A stretch of 48,976 nucleotides of DNA from Megasphaera sp. MJR8396C (GCF_001546855.1 NZ_KQ958195.1:1-48976); one strand, 5' to 3'; positions 9,402-17,841 are shown, counted from the stretch's first letter. The notes: generated by a model not told the origin, from the sequence alone. Numbers and translations are program-made.

Positions 9402-10145
9402 GGAGCCGGGAAAAGGGCGCAGCCTGTCTTTTTGGTACTGTTGGAATAGGGCCGCCGTCTGGGTCGTCTCCGATACGGGAAAAGTCTGAGAACCAAACTG
9501 ACGGACGGCCATGATGCCCATGAGGGAATTAGTAATAAAACACTCGTCGAAGCCATCTATTTCATCGGGATAGATGGCTTTTTCGATGACGTCATAGCGA
9601 TGACAGACGTAGGCGCGGACAATGCCCGGCAAGAGTCCGGCCTCGATGGGCGGCGTATAGAGCTGCCCATTTTTTATGAAGAATAGGTTGCTCACGGCGC
9701 CTTCTGTCAATTCACCTTTCGTGTTGCAGAAAATCGGCTCGTCGATGCCAAGCTGAGCGGCTTTACGTTTGGCCACGATGGAATCGCCGTAATTAAAGGT
9801 CTTATGGAAGACAAAGGGCGAACTTTCGTTGCGCCGGATGTCCGATAAGGAGAGGACGAATCCCGGACGGGAAGGCATGTCTTCGTAGGGATTTTTTCGC
9901 GACGTGAAGGATAGATTGTTATCGGAAGCCAGGATTTTTACGACACCCATACCGGCTCCTTCCCCTTCTATATAAGCGCGAAACTGATCTTTCCAATCAA
10001 GGGGAAGGGCGATGCCCAGCCAATGAAGGGCCCGGCGCAGCCTTTGTTCATGGGCTTCGAGCCAAACCGGTTGTCCCTTTACGAGGGACACGGTCTCAAA
10101 GGCACCGAGGCCGAATTGATAGCCGTCATCAAAGGTAAGGTTCAT
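9396..10145 (-). CDS. pabC: 4-amino-4-deoxychorismate lyase
   Basis: A 249-aa PLP enzyme of aminotransferase class IV. It splits aminodeoxychorismate to p-aminobenzoate and pyruvate for folate synthesis. Visible are FDDGYQFGLGAFETV at the N-terminus, the lysine region AKRKAAQ, and the cofactor stretch NTKGELTEGAVSNLFF. Branched-chain aminotransferases share the fold, but the operon with pabA and pabB settles the role. It starts inside the end of pabB (17-nt overlap) with AAAGGAG upstream, suggesting translational coupling. Confidence 0.82.
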   Translation of the reverse strand: MNLTFDDGYQFGLGAFETVSLVKGQPVWLEAHEQRLRRALHWLGIALPLDWKDQFRAYIEGEGAGMGVVKILASDNNLSFTSRKNPYEDMPSRPGFVLSLSDIRRNESSPFVFHKTFNYGDSIVAKRKAAQLGIDEPIFCNTKGELTEGAVSNLFFIKNGQLYTPPIEAGLLPGIVRAYVCHRYDVIEKAIYPDEIDGFDECFITNSLMGIMAVRQFGSQTFPVSETTQTAALFQQYQKDRLRPFPGSL

Positions 10146-11517
10146 AATAGAAGGTGTCTCCTTTCAAGGCCGTGAGCAGGGCCTTGGCCTTTTGCCAGAT
10201 TTCTTCGTACTCGAAGTCCCGATCCGATTCGGCCGTAATGCCGCCGCCGACACCGATGTAGTACCGATCGCCCTGACGGACGGCCGTGCGGATGACGATG
10301 TTGAGGTCGCAGTTTCCGTCGAGGGAGAGATAGCCGACGGTGCCCGTATAGAGCTGACGGCGGCTGGATTCCAGTTCGTCGATGATTTCCATGGCCCGCC
10401 TTTTGGGCGCCCCCGTAATGGAACCGCCGGGAAAGAGGGCCGTCAGGGCGTCCATGGCCGTTTGGTCTGGCAGGAGGATGCCAGTGACGCTGGCCACTAA
10501 GTGGAAGACCGAGGCATAGTCTTCGACGGAAAATAAGGTCGGGACGGTGACGCTGCCGGGCTGGCAGATTTTATGGAGGTCGTTTCGTTCGAGATCGACG
10601 ATCATCAAAAGCTCGCTGCGGTCTTTTTGGGATGCCGCCAACTCTTTGCGAAGGACTTCATCTTCCGTCTCTGTCTTGCCTCGCCGCCGCGTGCCCTTGA
10701 TGGGACGCGTTTCGATATGTCGGCCGTCGATGTGAAGGAGGCGCTCCATGGACGAGCTGATGATCTGGTACGAACCGTACTGCAGGTAAGCGCCAAAGGG
10801 CGACGGATTGTCCCGGCGCAGGCGGGAAAAGAAGGTGTACGGCGGGCAGGGACTATCGACGGTCAGGGTACTGGTAAAGTTGGTGACGTAGACGTCGCCG
10901 GCCAGCAGGTAGGTCATCAATTTTCGAAGGGCCAGGGCATATTCATCAGGCGTGCAGTCCGGATGGATGGACAGGGGATACGTTTCCGTCAGGGACGATG
11001 CCCTGAGGCCGGCCATTTTCCCGGCAATGACATCTTCCATCTTCTTCCAAAGGGTCGGCGCCGCTTCCGTGTGGCCGTTGGCAATGAACCAAAGGGAATG
11101 GTCTTTCAGGTCTTCGATGATGAAAAAGTCGTAAAATACCCATTTCATGTCGGCCATGGCGACCTTGGCTTCGTGGCGGGATACCAGTCGCTGACCCTTC
11201 ATTCCGTAGTCATAGGTGACGTAGCCAATAGCCCCGTCGGTCAAGGGCAGGTCGGTATAATTTTTTTGGTGATGGCGCTCAAGATAGGTCTTGAGATAGG
11301 CTTCGGCCGTCCCCGGGTGGTACTTGCCGTCGACGAAGAGGCGCCCCTTTTCGACGCTGACCTCATGATAGGGGACGAGGCCGATGATGGCGTATTGGCC
11401 AAGACTATTTTCTAAGGAGGAATCGAGAAAAGCGACGTTCTTTTCTTCGGCAAAGAGGGCAAAAATCTGGCTGGCCGTATAGGGCAGGTCCGAGCGGCGG
11501 ACATAAGGTTCAGTCAT
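10129..11517 (-). CDS. pabB: Aminodeoxychorismate synthase component I
   Basis: A 462-aa chorismate-binding enzyme that, with PabA-supplied ammonia, converts chorismate to 4-amino-4-deoxychorismate. Conserved elements are PIKGTRRRG, ERNDL and GGSITGAPKRRAMEI in the C-terminal half. Anthranilate synthase TrpE is the close alternative; presence of a pabC-like lyase and absence of other trp genes favour PabB. I chose ATG 11517, preceded by GAAGGAGGA, over an upstream in-frame start. It overlaps the pabA stop by 8 nt. Confidence 0.85.
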   Translation of the reverse strand: MTEPYVRRSDLPYTASQIFALFAEEKNVAFLDSSLENSLGQYAIIGLVPYHEVSVEKGRLFVDGKYHPGTAEAYLKTYLERHHQKNYTDLPLTDGAIGYVTYDYGMKGQRLVSRHEAKVAMADMKWVFYDFFIIEDLKDHSLWFIANGHTEAAPTLWKKMEDVIAGKMAGLRASSLTETYPLSIHPDCTPDEYALALRKLMTYLLAGDVYVTNFTSTLTVDSPCPPYTFFSRLRRDNPSPFGAYLQYGSYQIISSSMERLLHIDGRHIETRPIKGTRRRGKTETEDEVLRKELAASQKDRSELLMIVDLERNDLHKICQPGSVTVPTLFSVEDYASVFHLVASVTGILLPDQTAMDALTALFPGGSITGAPKRRAMEIIDELESSRRQLYTGTVGYLSLDGNCDLNIVIRTAVRQGDRYYIGVGGGITAESDRDFEYEEIWQKAKALLTALKGDTFYYEPYL

Positions 11518-12100
11518 GGCGGCGTCCTCCTTCTTCGGCACGGCAGCAAAAGGCCTGGATTAAGTCCGAGCCGTATTCGGAGAGCAGGGCTTCGGGGTGA
11601 AACTGGAGACCAAAGAGGGGCCGCTTTTTGTGCGATAAGGCCATGACGGCGCCGTCGTCACTGATGGCATCGACGCGGTATGTGGGCGGCAGGCTGTTTT
11701 TTTGGACGACCAGTGAATGGTAGCGGGTCACGGAAAAGGTTTTGGGAAGGCCTTTGAATAAGCCCCGGCCGTCGTGATGAATGGCCGTCACCTTGCCGTG
11801 CATCGGCTTTCTGCCGCGGGTGACGGAAGCCCCGGCAGCGTAGGCCAGAATCTCCATGCCGAGACAAATGCCGAGGATGGGCATCGTATCCCCAAATTCC
11901 CGGACAATGGACAGGGACTGCCAGGCGTCGGCAGGCCCCTTCGGACCGGGGGAAATGATGAGTCCGTCAGGCTTCATGGCGGCAATTTCGCCAAGTCCAA
12001 GGGCATCGCAGGGGCGGACCTCGACGTCGCGTCCCGTTTCAGCGACCAGGTCAGCCAAATTATACGTGAATGAATCGTGATTATCGACGATGAGATACAT
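11510..12100 (-). CDS. pabA: Aminodeoxychorismate synthase glutamine amidotransferase
   Basis: A 196-aa class I glutamine amidotransferase with the full triad: nucleophile Cys79 in GICLGME, and His168/Glu170 in QFHPEAL. DNHDSFTYNL at the N-terminus is typical of PabA/TrpG. It delivers ammonia to PabB; many such subunits also serve anthranilate synthase. First gene of the pabA-pabB-pabC operon, with AAGGAGG before the ATG and an attenuator-like hairpin upstream. Confidence 0.85.
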   Translation of the reverse strand: MYLIVDNHDSFTYNLADLVAETGRDVEVRPCDALGLGEIAAMKPDGLIISPGPKGPADAWQSLSIVREFGDTMPILGICLGMEILAYAAGASVTRGRKPMHGKVTAIHHDGRGLFKGLPKTFSVTRYHSLVVQKNSLPPTYRVDAISDDGAVMALSHKKRPLFGLQFHPEALLSEYGSDLIQAFCCRAEEGGRRHD

Positions 12101-12114
12101 AATGCCTCCTTATA

Positions 12115-12165
12115 TCAAAAAATGGATAACGACGGCAGCCCAATAAAGGCACAGTCGTTATCCAT
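12115..12165 (-). terminator. Attenuator-like hairpin in the pab leader
   Basis: A perfect 12-bp stem (ATGGATAACGAC with GTCGTTATCCAT) and a 20-nt loop are followed on the minus strand by T6, between the pab promoter and pabA. It should therefore stop transcripts before the operon unless relieved. The hairpin also spans a 16-codon open frame (ATG at 12165, stop at 12115-12117) without a clear ribosome site. A leader peptide is possible but unproven. Confidence 0.6.
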
Positions 12166-12206
12166 AAAGGTCCGTAAACTGCAAGTAAGGGGAATCCCTC
12201 GTAATT

Positions 12207-12236
12207 AGTATACCATAATTCAGCCTCTTTGCCTAA
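12207..12236 (-). promoter_or_regulatory. Promoter of the pab operon
   Basis: Extended -10 TGGTATACT (TATACT at 12207-12212) with a weak TTAGGC 18 bp upstream. The IS200/IS605 element ends about 14 bp beyond the -35, so the insertion just spares this promoter. Confidence 0.5.
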
Positions 12237-12249
12237 GTTTTTTTGTATA

Positions 12250-12400
12250 GTGAACGTACTCCCACCTATAGAGGTAGGAGCTTCCTGCTTCTACGAGAAC
12301 AGCGCTGCAATTCCTAAGAATTTAGCGTCTTACACTCTCTCCACAGGCGTAGATTCCCGTGCGACCCACGGTATATATCTGAAACTCAAGCTAGCGCTAT
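12250..12400 (-). ncRNA. Probable TnpB guide RNA (omegaRNA) region and right end
   Basis: In this family the guide RNA is made from the 3' end of tnpB through the right-end hairpin into flanking DNA. Here the non-coding 135 bases after the tnpB stop contain the hairpin CTCC-C-ACCT/AGGT-A-GGAG (12259-12280). The predicted guide is the flanking 12230-12249. Position and family knowledge support it; no expression evidence is available. Confidence 0.5.
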
Positions 12401-13507
12401 GCGTTTTGTTTCCTCGCGAATGTTTATGGCAGCATTCTTATCGCGATGATGATGCGTGCCGCATTTTGGGCAAGTCCATTCACGGATGGATAAGTTTTTC
12501 GTCTTTGCATTCTGATTCCCACAGCTATGACAAATCTGGCTGCTGGGATACCATTTGTCGATTTTGACCAGATGTTTTCCCTGCCAGGCAAGCTTATAGG
12601 AAAGCATCTGCACAAAAAGACTCCATCCATTATCGGCTACGGATTTTCCGAAGCTGAATTTACGGCCTTTTTTATGTTTGGCCATCTCCTTGATGGAGAT
12701 ATCTTCGATACCAATAGCATCATAGCGGCTGACAAGAAAGCGGGATTTCTTGTGCAGAAAATCGCGGCGCTGATTCGCCACTTTCTCATGCAGGACAGCG
12801 ACACGTTTTCTTTGCTTCTCGCGATTTTTACTGTCCTTAGCTCTTCGACTCAGGATTCTTTGCGCTTTAGCCAATTTTTTCTCGGCTTTGCGCAGAAAAT
12901 CAGGATAAGCAGCATCCGGTTCGTCCGAAGCCACGTAAAGCCCCTTCATAGCAAAATCCAGTCCTAGAAAATGCTTTGGTATTATGGGGAGCACTTGGTT
13001 TTCGTACTCGACCAATATACTGATATAGTATTTTCCAGAGGGTGTTTTGCGGATAGTAACGGTCTTTATGGTACTGTTTAGCATGAGTGGACGATGCTGA
13101 CGAAGTTTCACCCAGCCGACTTTTGGCAGTTTGATCTTGCCATCTTCGATGCGTACGGACCCCTTCTGGTTATTCGTAGAATATGCGAAGCAGCCGCTCT
13201 TTCGGGACTTGAAATGCGGCTTGCCAAAATGCTTCGGATTTTTCCAGAAATTATTGTAGGCCCGATTGAGGTTCATCTGAGCATTGGCTAATGCCAGACT
13301 GTCCACTTCCTTGAGCCAGGGATATTCCGCCTTATACTGTGCCGGCGTATTGTTCAGCTTTTTGCCTGTCTTTTGGTAATAGTCTAAGCGGTCACCGAGC
13401 ATCTTATTATAGATGAATCGGACACAGCCGAACGTCTTGGCAAACAGGCTTTCTTGTTCGATTGTCGGATACAGACGATAGCGGTAGGCCCAATTCATGC
13501 GATTCAC
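12386..13507 (-). CDS. tnpB: TnpB, RNA-guided endonuclease of IS605
   Basis: A 373-aa OrfB/TnpB protein. The RuvC-like catalytic residues are all present: D184 in LGLDFAMKG, E268 in IGIEDISI and D356 in HHRDKNAA. The zinc ribbon uses C326, C329, C346 and C349. Nothing is truncated, so it is probably an active guide-RNA-directed nuclease that helps retain the element, the ancestor type of Cas12. Its ATG overlaps the tnpA stop (ATGA). Confidence 0.9.
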   Translation of the reverse strand: MNRMNWAYRYRLYPTIEQESLFAKTFGCVRFIYNKMLGDRLDYYQKTGKKLNNTPAQYKAEYPWLKEVDSLALANAQMNLNRAYNNFWKNPKHFGKPHFKSRKSGCFAYSTNNQKGSVRIEDGKIKLPKVGWVKLRQHRPLMLNSTIKTVTIRKTPSGKYYISILVEYENQVLPIIPKHFLGLDFAMKGLYVASDEPDAAYPDFLRKAEKKLAKAQRILSRRAKDSKNREKQRKRVAVLHEKVANQRRDFLHKKSRFLVSRYDAIGIEDISIKEMAKHKKGRKFSFGKSVADNGWSLFVQMLSYKLAWQGKHLVKIDKWYPSSQICHSCGNQNAKTKNLSIREWTCPKCGTHHHRDKNAAINIREETKRIALA

Positions 13508-13899
13508 CGTCCTTGCTGTTCGATGTACTTACGGATGATTTCTATAGGAGCACCGCCAGTGGTCAAAAGGCAGAAACTACGCGACCAGAACATCTCTTTC
13601 CAGAGCTTTTGACGGACCTCCGAAAAATCCTTTTTGATCAGTCGGGAGCTGGCACTCTTATAGGCGTTGATGAACTTTGACAGTTCCGTATTCGGATGGG
13701 CACGAAATAGGATATGCACGTGATCTTGGTCATGATTCCATTCTTCCAAGGTGATATGATAAGAAGCACCGATTCTCACAAAAATATCCTTTGCAAACCG
13801 ACTCATGGCTTCGGAAAATACCTTGCGTCGATATTTCACGACTAAGACCAAATGGTAATGGAGTAAGAATACTGAATGATTGTTATTGTCTAATTCCAT
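13504..13899 (-). CDS. tnpA: TnpA, Y1 HUH transposase
   Basis: A 131-aa IS200-type transposase that excises and inserts single-stranded DNA. The HUH motif is H60-V-H62 (DHVHILF) and the catalytic tyrosine is Y125 in IIRKYIEQQG. Length is at the low end of the normal range but the motifs are complete. It lies directly upstream of tnpB. Confidence 0.9.
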   Translation of the reverse strand: MELDNNNHSVFLLHYHLVLVVKYRRKVFSEAMSRFAKDIFVRIGASYHITLEEWNHDQDHVHILFRAHPNTELSKFINAYKSASSRLIKKDFSEVRQKLWKEMFWSRSFCLLTTGGAPIEIIRKYIEQQGR

Positions 13900-13984
13900 A
13901 ATATATCACCGACTTATTCCTTATACGACTGATTATATCATAGAATGACCCTGCGGCCAATCTGTCTGTCTCAATTACTTGCGT

Positions 13985-14046
13985 GAACTCTCCAGACCCG
14001 CGTTCATCCCCCACCTTTAAGTGGTAGCGGACTTTTCGCGGAGAGG
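13985..14046 (-). repeat. Left-end structure of the IS element
   Basis: On the minus strand CTCTCCGCG pairs with CGCGG and GGAGAG 40-50 bases later, enclosing a CCAC/GTGG hairpin. Such foldable ends are recognised by TnpA as single strands. Boundary is approximate. Confidence 0.45.
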
Positions 14047-14080
14047 TTAAAACAGGCTGTACGAGGAGTGTCATTTCAAG

Positions 14081-14086
14081 TATACT
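14081..14086 (+). promoter_or_regulatory. -10 of the nitrilase gene
   Basis: TATACT lies 43 bases before the ATG. No convincing -35 is present; the IS left end begins 35 bp upstream and may have displaced the original upstream sequence. Confidence 0.35.
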
Positions 14087-14129
14087 AAAAGAAAACACAT
14101 CAAAAGAAAAACGGAAATGAGGGATACCC

Positions 14130-15053
14130 ATGCGAATCTTAGAACCTACCTTACGGGCGGCCATTGCCCAGTCGTCACCGGTCATGTTTAACAAAGAGGC
14201 GACGCTGAAAAAAGTCGTCTCCCAAATCGAAGAAGCCGGCCGAAACGGCGCCGCGCTCATCGTCTTTCCCGAATCACTGGTGCCGTGTTACCCTTACGGC
14301 CTGACCTTTGGCTTTACCGTCGGCAGCCGCTCCGAAGCTGAACGGGCCGATTGGCAGCGCTACTACGAACAATCCGTCGTCGTCAGCCGTGACCTGGCCC
14401 CGGTGGCCGCAGCCGCCAAGGCTTTTGGCATCTACGTCAGCCTGGGCATTACCGAGCGGGATGAAACGACGTATTCTCTCTATTGCAGCAACGTCATCTT
14501 TGAGCCCGACGGTACCTTAGCCGCCCATCACCGGAAGATCAAGCCAACGGGCGCTGAACGCTACATCTGGGCCGATTCCCATCAGCCGTCGACGTATTTT
14601 CCCATCGTCCAGACGCCGTGGGGGCCCATGGGATCCCTCATCTGCTGGGAAAATTACATGCCACTGGCCCGAACCGCTCTCTATCAAAAAGGTGTCAGCC
14701 TTTACTTAGCGCCCAACACCAACGACAATCCCGAATGGCAGGATACGATCAAGCACATCGCCATCGAAGGCCACTGCTACGTCTTTAACGTCGACCAGTA
14801 TTTTACCAAGGACATGTACCCGACGGACTTAGTGGAAACGGGCGCCGTCGACAAACTGAATGCCGCCACCTGCCGCGGCGGCAGCTGCATCATCGATCCC
14901 TGCGGCCATTACGTCACCGAGCCCGTTTGGGATAAAGAAGCCATCATCTACGCCGACCTCGATATGAATCAAGTCACCCTGCGCCACATGGAATTCGACG
15001 CGGCCGGCCATTACAGCCGCCCGGATATCCTCGAACTCATCGTTCACGAATAA
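14130..15053 (+). CDS. Nitrilase / carbon-nitrogen hydrolase
   Basis: A 307-aa member of the nitrilase superfamily with the complete triad: Glu48 in FPESL, Lys136 in HHRKIKPT and Cys172 in LICWENYMP. The WENYMP context and the insertion-rich middle resemble true nitrilases (branch 1), which turn organic nitriles into carboxylic acids and ammonia, more than amidases. Natural substrate is unknown. GAGGG lies before the ATG. It is monocistronic, bounded by the IS on the left and a terminator on the right. Confidence 0.8.
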   Translation: MRILEPTLRAAIAQSSPVMFNKEATLKKVVSQIEEAGRNGAALIVFPESLVPCYPYGLTFGFTVGSRSEAERADWQRYYEQSVVVSRDLAPVAAAAKAFGIYVSLGITERDETTYSLYCSNVIFEPDGTLAAHHRKIKPTGAERYIWADSHQPSTYFPIVQTPWGPMGSLICWENYMPLARTALYQKGVSLYLAPNTNDNPEWQDTIKHIAIEGHCYVFNVDQYFTKDMYPTDLVETGAVDKLNAATCRGGSCIIDPCGHYVTEPVWDKEAIIYADLDMNQVTLRHMEFDAAGHYSRPDILELIVHE

Positions 15054-15091
15054 GGAAAAATCAGGCAATCGTAAGATTTTTTAGCCATAAT

Positions 15092-15134
15092 AAAACGCCG
15101 TTAAACAAGCGCTATCCTCGTTTAACGGCGTTTT
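15092..15134. terminator. Bidirectional terminator
   Basis: A perfect 15-bp stem (AAAACGCCGTTAAAC) with a 13-nt loop and T/A tracts on both sides separates the convergent nitrilase and HD-domain genes. Confidence 0.85.
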
Positions 15135-15196
15135 CCATAAGCGCCCGATATCCGACAGCAAGGGAGGCGGGCATGCCGGTGGGGGGGCTGGGGGAT

Positions 15197-15862
15197 TCAG
15201 GCAATTTTACTGCCATTGGCTACTAATTTGAACTGCAGGCCTAATACTTTGGCGGCCCGTTTGCACATGAGCATACGCTGCATGAAGATTTCAAAGTAAT
15301 CCATGAGCGAGCAGATCGATTCGTCGAGCTCGATTTCGAGGCGGATGACGTTCTTGTGGCGGTCGATGTGGAGCTTTGACGAAAGGGCGGCATAATTGAC
15401 GCGGTCGTGCTTGTCGAAGGTTTCGGGAACCTTGTTGCGCACGCGGTTGCGGCGGACGTCGCTCTTATCGGCCAGAATAAGGGCTGCCGAAATGGGATCA
15501 AAGGCGACGCCGCTGTGCTCGTCATGCTGGCCGATGGCCGAAATGATGGCGGCAATATCTTCCGGCGGAGCGCCCCAGTCGCGGAGGAACTGGAAGGCCA
15601 TGAGGGCTCCGGTATGGGCGTGGTCGACGCGATTGATGCTGTTGCCGATATCGTGCATGTAGCCGGCAATCCGGGCCAACTCGACGGTATGTTCGTCGTA
15701 GCCCAATTTTTTCAAGATGCGTCCGGCCGTGACGGCGACTTTGGCCGTGTGTTTCTGCGAGTGGTCGGTATAACCGAGGGCGTCGAGCACTTTGTTGCCC
15801 TGTTCCAAATAGATGCTCAGTTCCTTGGCATGGGTGATATTTTCATAGGTCAGTTTTTTCAT
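15197..15862 (-). CDS. HD-domain phosphohydrolase
   Basis: A 221-aa HD-superfamily protein. Metal ligands are seen as H38 (QKHTAK), H70-D71 (GYMHDIG), H81 (DHAHTG) and a later D in ILADKSD, so the site looks complete. These proteins hydrolyse phosphate monoesters, diesters or nucleotides; the family resembles small cytoplasmic HD proteins near nucleotide metabolism, without a known substrate. AAAGGAAGG precedes the ATG. Monocistronic. Confidence 0.8.
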   Translation of the reverse strand: MKKLTYENITHAKELSIYLEQGNKVLDALGYTDHSQKHTAKVAVTAGRILKKLGYDEHTVELARIAGYMHDIGNSINRVDHAHTGALMAFQFLRDWGAPPEDIAAIISAIGQHDEHSGVAFDPISAALILADKSDVRRNRVRNKVPETFDKHDRVNYAALSSKLHIDRHKNVIRLEIELDESICSLMDYFEIFMQRMLMCKRAAKVLGLQFKLVANGSKIA

Positions 15863-15984
15863 GCAATCCTTCCTTTGCTCTTTCTTGTCTTATCTTTTAG
15901 CATACCAAAGCACTGTATATATTGCGTAAAGTTCTGATAAAAAGTCAGCCTTATTTTGAAAGGGAATATTTTTACCATTTTCCT

Positions 15985-16013
15985 TTGTGAAGGCCCGGCG
16001 CCGGGAGTATAAT
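15985..16013 (+). promoter_or_regulatory. Nitroreductase promoter with operator-like palindrome
   Basis: TTGTGA (15985-15990), 17-bp spacer and a perfect TATAAT (16008-16013). The spacer holds a perfect 12-bp palindrome CCCGGCGCCGGG (15994-16005), unusually GC-rich for a promoter spacer here and a likely repressor or MerR-like binding site. Confidence 0.55.
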
Positions 16014-16042
16014 AAGAGTATATTTGAAAGGGGGATTTTTAT

Positions 16043-16573
16043 ATGAACGAAGTTATGAAAGCACTCTTAGAACGACGCACCATCCGTCAGTATGAAGACA
16101 AAGCCGTTCCGGCGGAACTCATTGAACAGATTGTCGAAGCCGGCCTCTATGCACCGTCCAGCATGGGCAAGCAGAATTCCAAGATCGTCGTCATCACCGA
16201 CAAAGAACTGATCCATGAATTATCCGTCGTGAACAACGAAATCGGCGGCTGGGCCGAAGGCAACGATCCTTTCTACGGCGCCCCCGTTGTCCTCCTGGTC
16301 CTGGGATATACCGGCCTTGGGAAACAAAAATACGACGGCAGCGTCGTCATGGAAAACCTCATGCTGGCCGCTCATTCCCTGGGCCTTGGCAGCTGCTGGG
16401 TCCACCGGGCTAAAGAAGAACTGGAAAAGCCCGTAGGAAAGAAAATCTTCGACAAAATCGGCCTCTCGGCAGACGAATGGGAAGGCATCGGCAACTGCAT
16501 CATCGGCTATCCCAAAGGAGAAGCGCCGAAAGCCGCTGCTCGTAAAGAAGACCGGGTCTACCACATCGACTAA
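16043..16573 (+). CDS. Nitroreductase-family flavoprotein
   Basis: A 176-aa FMN-dependent oxidoreductase. RRTIRQYEDK (residues 11-20) and LYAPSSMGKQNS bind FMN; LGLGSCWVHR and GNCIIGYPKG are the usual later motifs. The family reduces nitro compounds, quinones or enones with NAD(P)H; the physiological substrate is not evident. AAAGGGGG lies before the ATG. It stands alone between a strong promoter and a strong terminator. Confidence 0.85.
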   Translation: MNEVMKALLERRTIRQYEDKAVPAELIEQIVEAGLYAPSSMGKQNSKIVVITDKELIHELSVVNNEIGGWAEGNDPFYGAPVVLLVLGYTGLGKQKYDGSVVMENLMLAAHSLGLGSCWVHRAKEELEKPVGKKIFDKIGLSADEWEGIGNCIIGYPKGEAPKAAARKEDRVYHID

Positions 16574-16601
16574 TAAGAAGGCAATACGAGTGTCCATAGC
16601 A

Positions 16602-16641
16602 AACAAAAAGGAAAGCGACATATATCGCTTTCCTTTTTGTT
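16602..16641. terminator. Bidirectional terminator
   Basis: A perfect 17-bp stem (AACAAAAAGGAAAGCGA and complement) with a 6-nt loop, A-rich on the left arm and T-rich on the right arm. Confidence 0.85.
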
Positions 16642-16795
16642 CGTTAATGATTGCGTTTGCAACCTTAATCGTGCTGGTTATTTCAGCTCGCTAACCTTAA
16701 TTCTATTTTAGCACATTTTTTAGAAAAAAGGAAGGTAGCATAAGACTATCCTTATTCGGTATTTATCGACGAATTATTATGCCTTGTACAGGTTT

Positions 16796-17755
16796 TTAAT
16801 GCTTAATTTTAACTGTTCTTTTATGCCAATCTTTTGGGAAACCGAGTTTTGCAAGAATTTCATTATAATCAATTGTCTCCATTCGGTTCTGTAACTTATT
16901 ACATTCTTTGCGTATTGTATTATGTACAACACCATATTCATTTTTACTCAAAAAACATTGAAGCGAAAGGAAAACAGAATACACTGTATTTCGCTGCATA
17001 CCAGAACGAATATTATATTGAGCATGTAATGGTTCCCAATATTTGCTGTCACGGCGACAGGTAAAACCTAACAGTCTATTATTGTGAGCGCATATATTTC
17101 TGACATCGTTTATATTCTCAATAAAGCTATGCATCACTTCTGGCGAAAATGGAATGGTCAAAACGGAAGCTGGCAGGTGATCCTGGATAAAACTCATCAT
17201 GTCTTTAGCCACTGCATTTTGGACAGATAGCGTAGACTTCGAAAACATATATTTCAATTCTCCAAAATCTAGATAATTAGCTAATACCCATATGGGGACG
17301 TCGTGATGCTGGTTAACGTAATGCGCGATACTGCTATCTTTGTGCTTTTTATAATATTCAATTTTTTTAGCTAGTCGAGAAATCGTCGAAATAGCTTCCA
17401 CGGCCTTCTCTTTATCATAACAGTTGATATTTAAATAAGCATAGGGAATATTGGCATTAGCTTCTGCAAAACGATGCGCAAAAATAGCTGTAAAATGAGT
17501 CTCTACGGTAAGAATAGCCCGAAGTAAGGCTTGCTTTACTTCTCGTTCAAACACATATAAACGAGAAATCTCATCAAAACTGGTTCCACCCGCATACTGA
17601 TCACCATTCCGAGGAAAATAGTTTGCATAGCCATTGATAATGTTATAATAATTTTGAGTTAATAAATATCTCTTTGCTTTATTTATATCATCTATTTTTA
17701 ATTTTCGGTCTACGAGTATCTGAATCTGTTCATCGATGGTCTTAAATTCCTTCAA
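16796..17755 (-). CDS. Abi_2-family (AbiD/AbiF) abortive infection protein
   Basis: A 319-aa protein of the Abi_2/AbiF family, related to HEPN RNases. The HEPN-type R-x4-H motif is visible as RNICAHN near residues 219-225, after RLYVFEREVKQALL and the VETHF region. Such proteins arrest the cell on phage infection, probably by RNA cleavage. No ATG exists near the N-terminus; the frame starts with TTG at 17755. GGAGG lies 9 bases upstream but inside the right arm of a terminator hairpin, so folding of the upstream RNA should limit translation. Base composition is more AT-rich than the flanks, suggesting transfer. Confidence 0.78.
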   Translation of the reverse strand: MKEFKTIDEQIQILVDRKLKIDDINKAKRYLLTQNYYNIINGYANYFPRNGDQYAGGTSFDEISRLYVFEREVKQALLRAILTVETHFTAIFAHRFAEANANIPYAYLNINCYDKEKAVEAISTISRLAKKIEYYKKHKDSSIAHYVNQHHDVPIWVLANYLDFGELKYMFSKSTLSVQNAVAKDMMSFIQDHLPASVLTIPFSPEVMHSFIENINDVRNICAHNNRLLGFTCRRDSKYWEPLHAQYNIRSGMQRNTVYSVFLSLQCFLSKNEYGVVHNTIRKECNKLQNRMETIDYNEILAKLGFPKDWHKRTVKIKH

Positions 17756-17756
17756 A

Positions 17757-17836
17757 AAAAAAGGCCTCCTTCCATATAATGGAGAAGGCCTTTCCTTCGC
17801 ACTGGTCCCCGTAGAGATTACAGCACTCTCTGTGTG
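17757..17836 (-). ncRNA. abiF-type small RNA upstream of the toxin
   Basis: A consensus promoter is followed by about 80 bases with two GGGGAC boxes, a small AGAGA/TCTCT stem and a strong terminator hairpin (AAGGCCTTCTCCAT pairing with TGGAAGGAGGCCTT) plus T9. It ends at the abi start codon. A structured 'abiF' RNA motif upstream of Abi_2 genes is known, and the layout (promoter, RNA, terminator, toxin) matches type III toxin-antitoxin loci. Family identity is from memory and layout. Confidence 0.65.
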
Positions 17837-17841
17837 TCCCC

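Larger units (their letters stand above)
12250..14046 (-). mobile_element. IS200/IS605-family insertion sequence
   Basis: About 1.8 kb with tnpA and tnpB in the same direction, overlapping by 4 nt, as in the IS605 group. Both ends have sub-terminal hairpins, at 12259-12280 (right end) and around 14012-14030 (left end), instead of terminal inverted repeats. On the minus strand the left end is preceded by TTTTAAC, resembling the TTTAA-type target of IS605, and the right end probably closes with TTCAC at 12250-12254. Exact ends are inferred. The element separates the pab promoter from the nitrilase gene. Confidence 0.75.
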
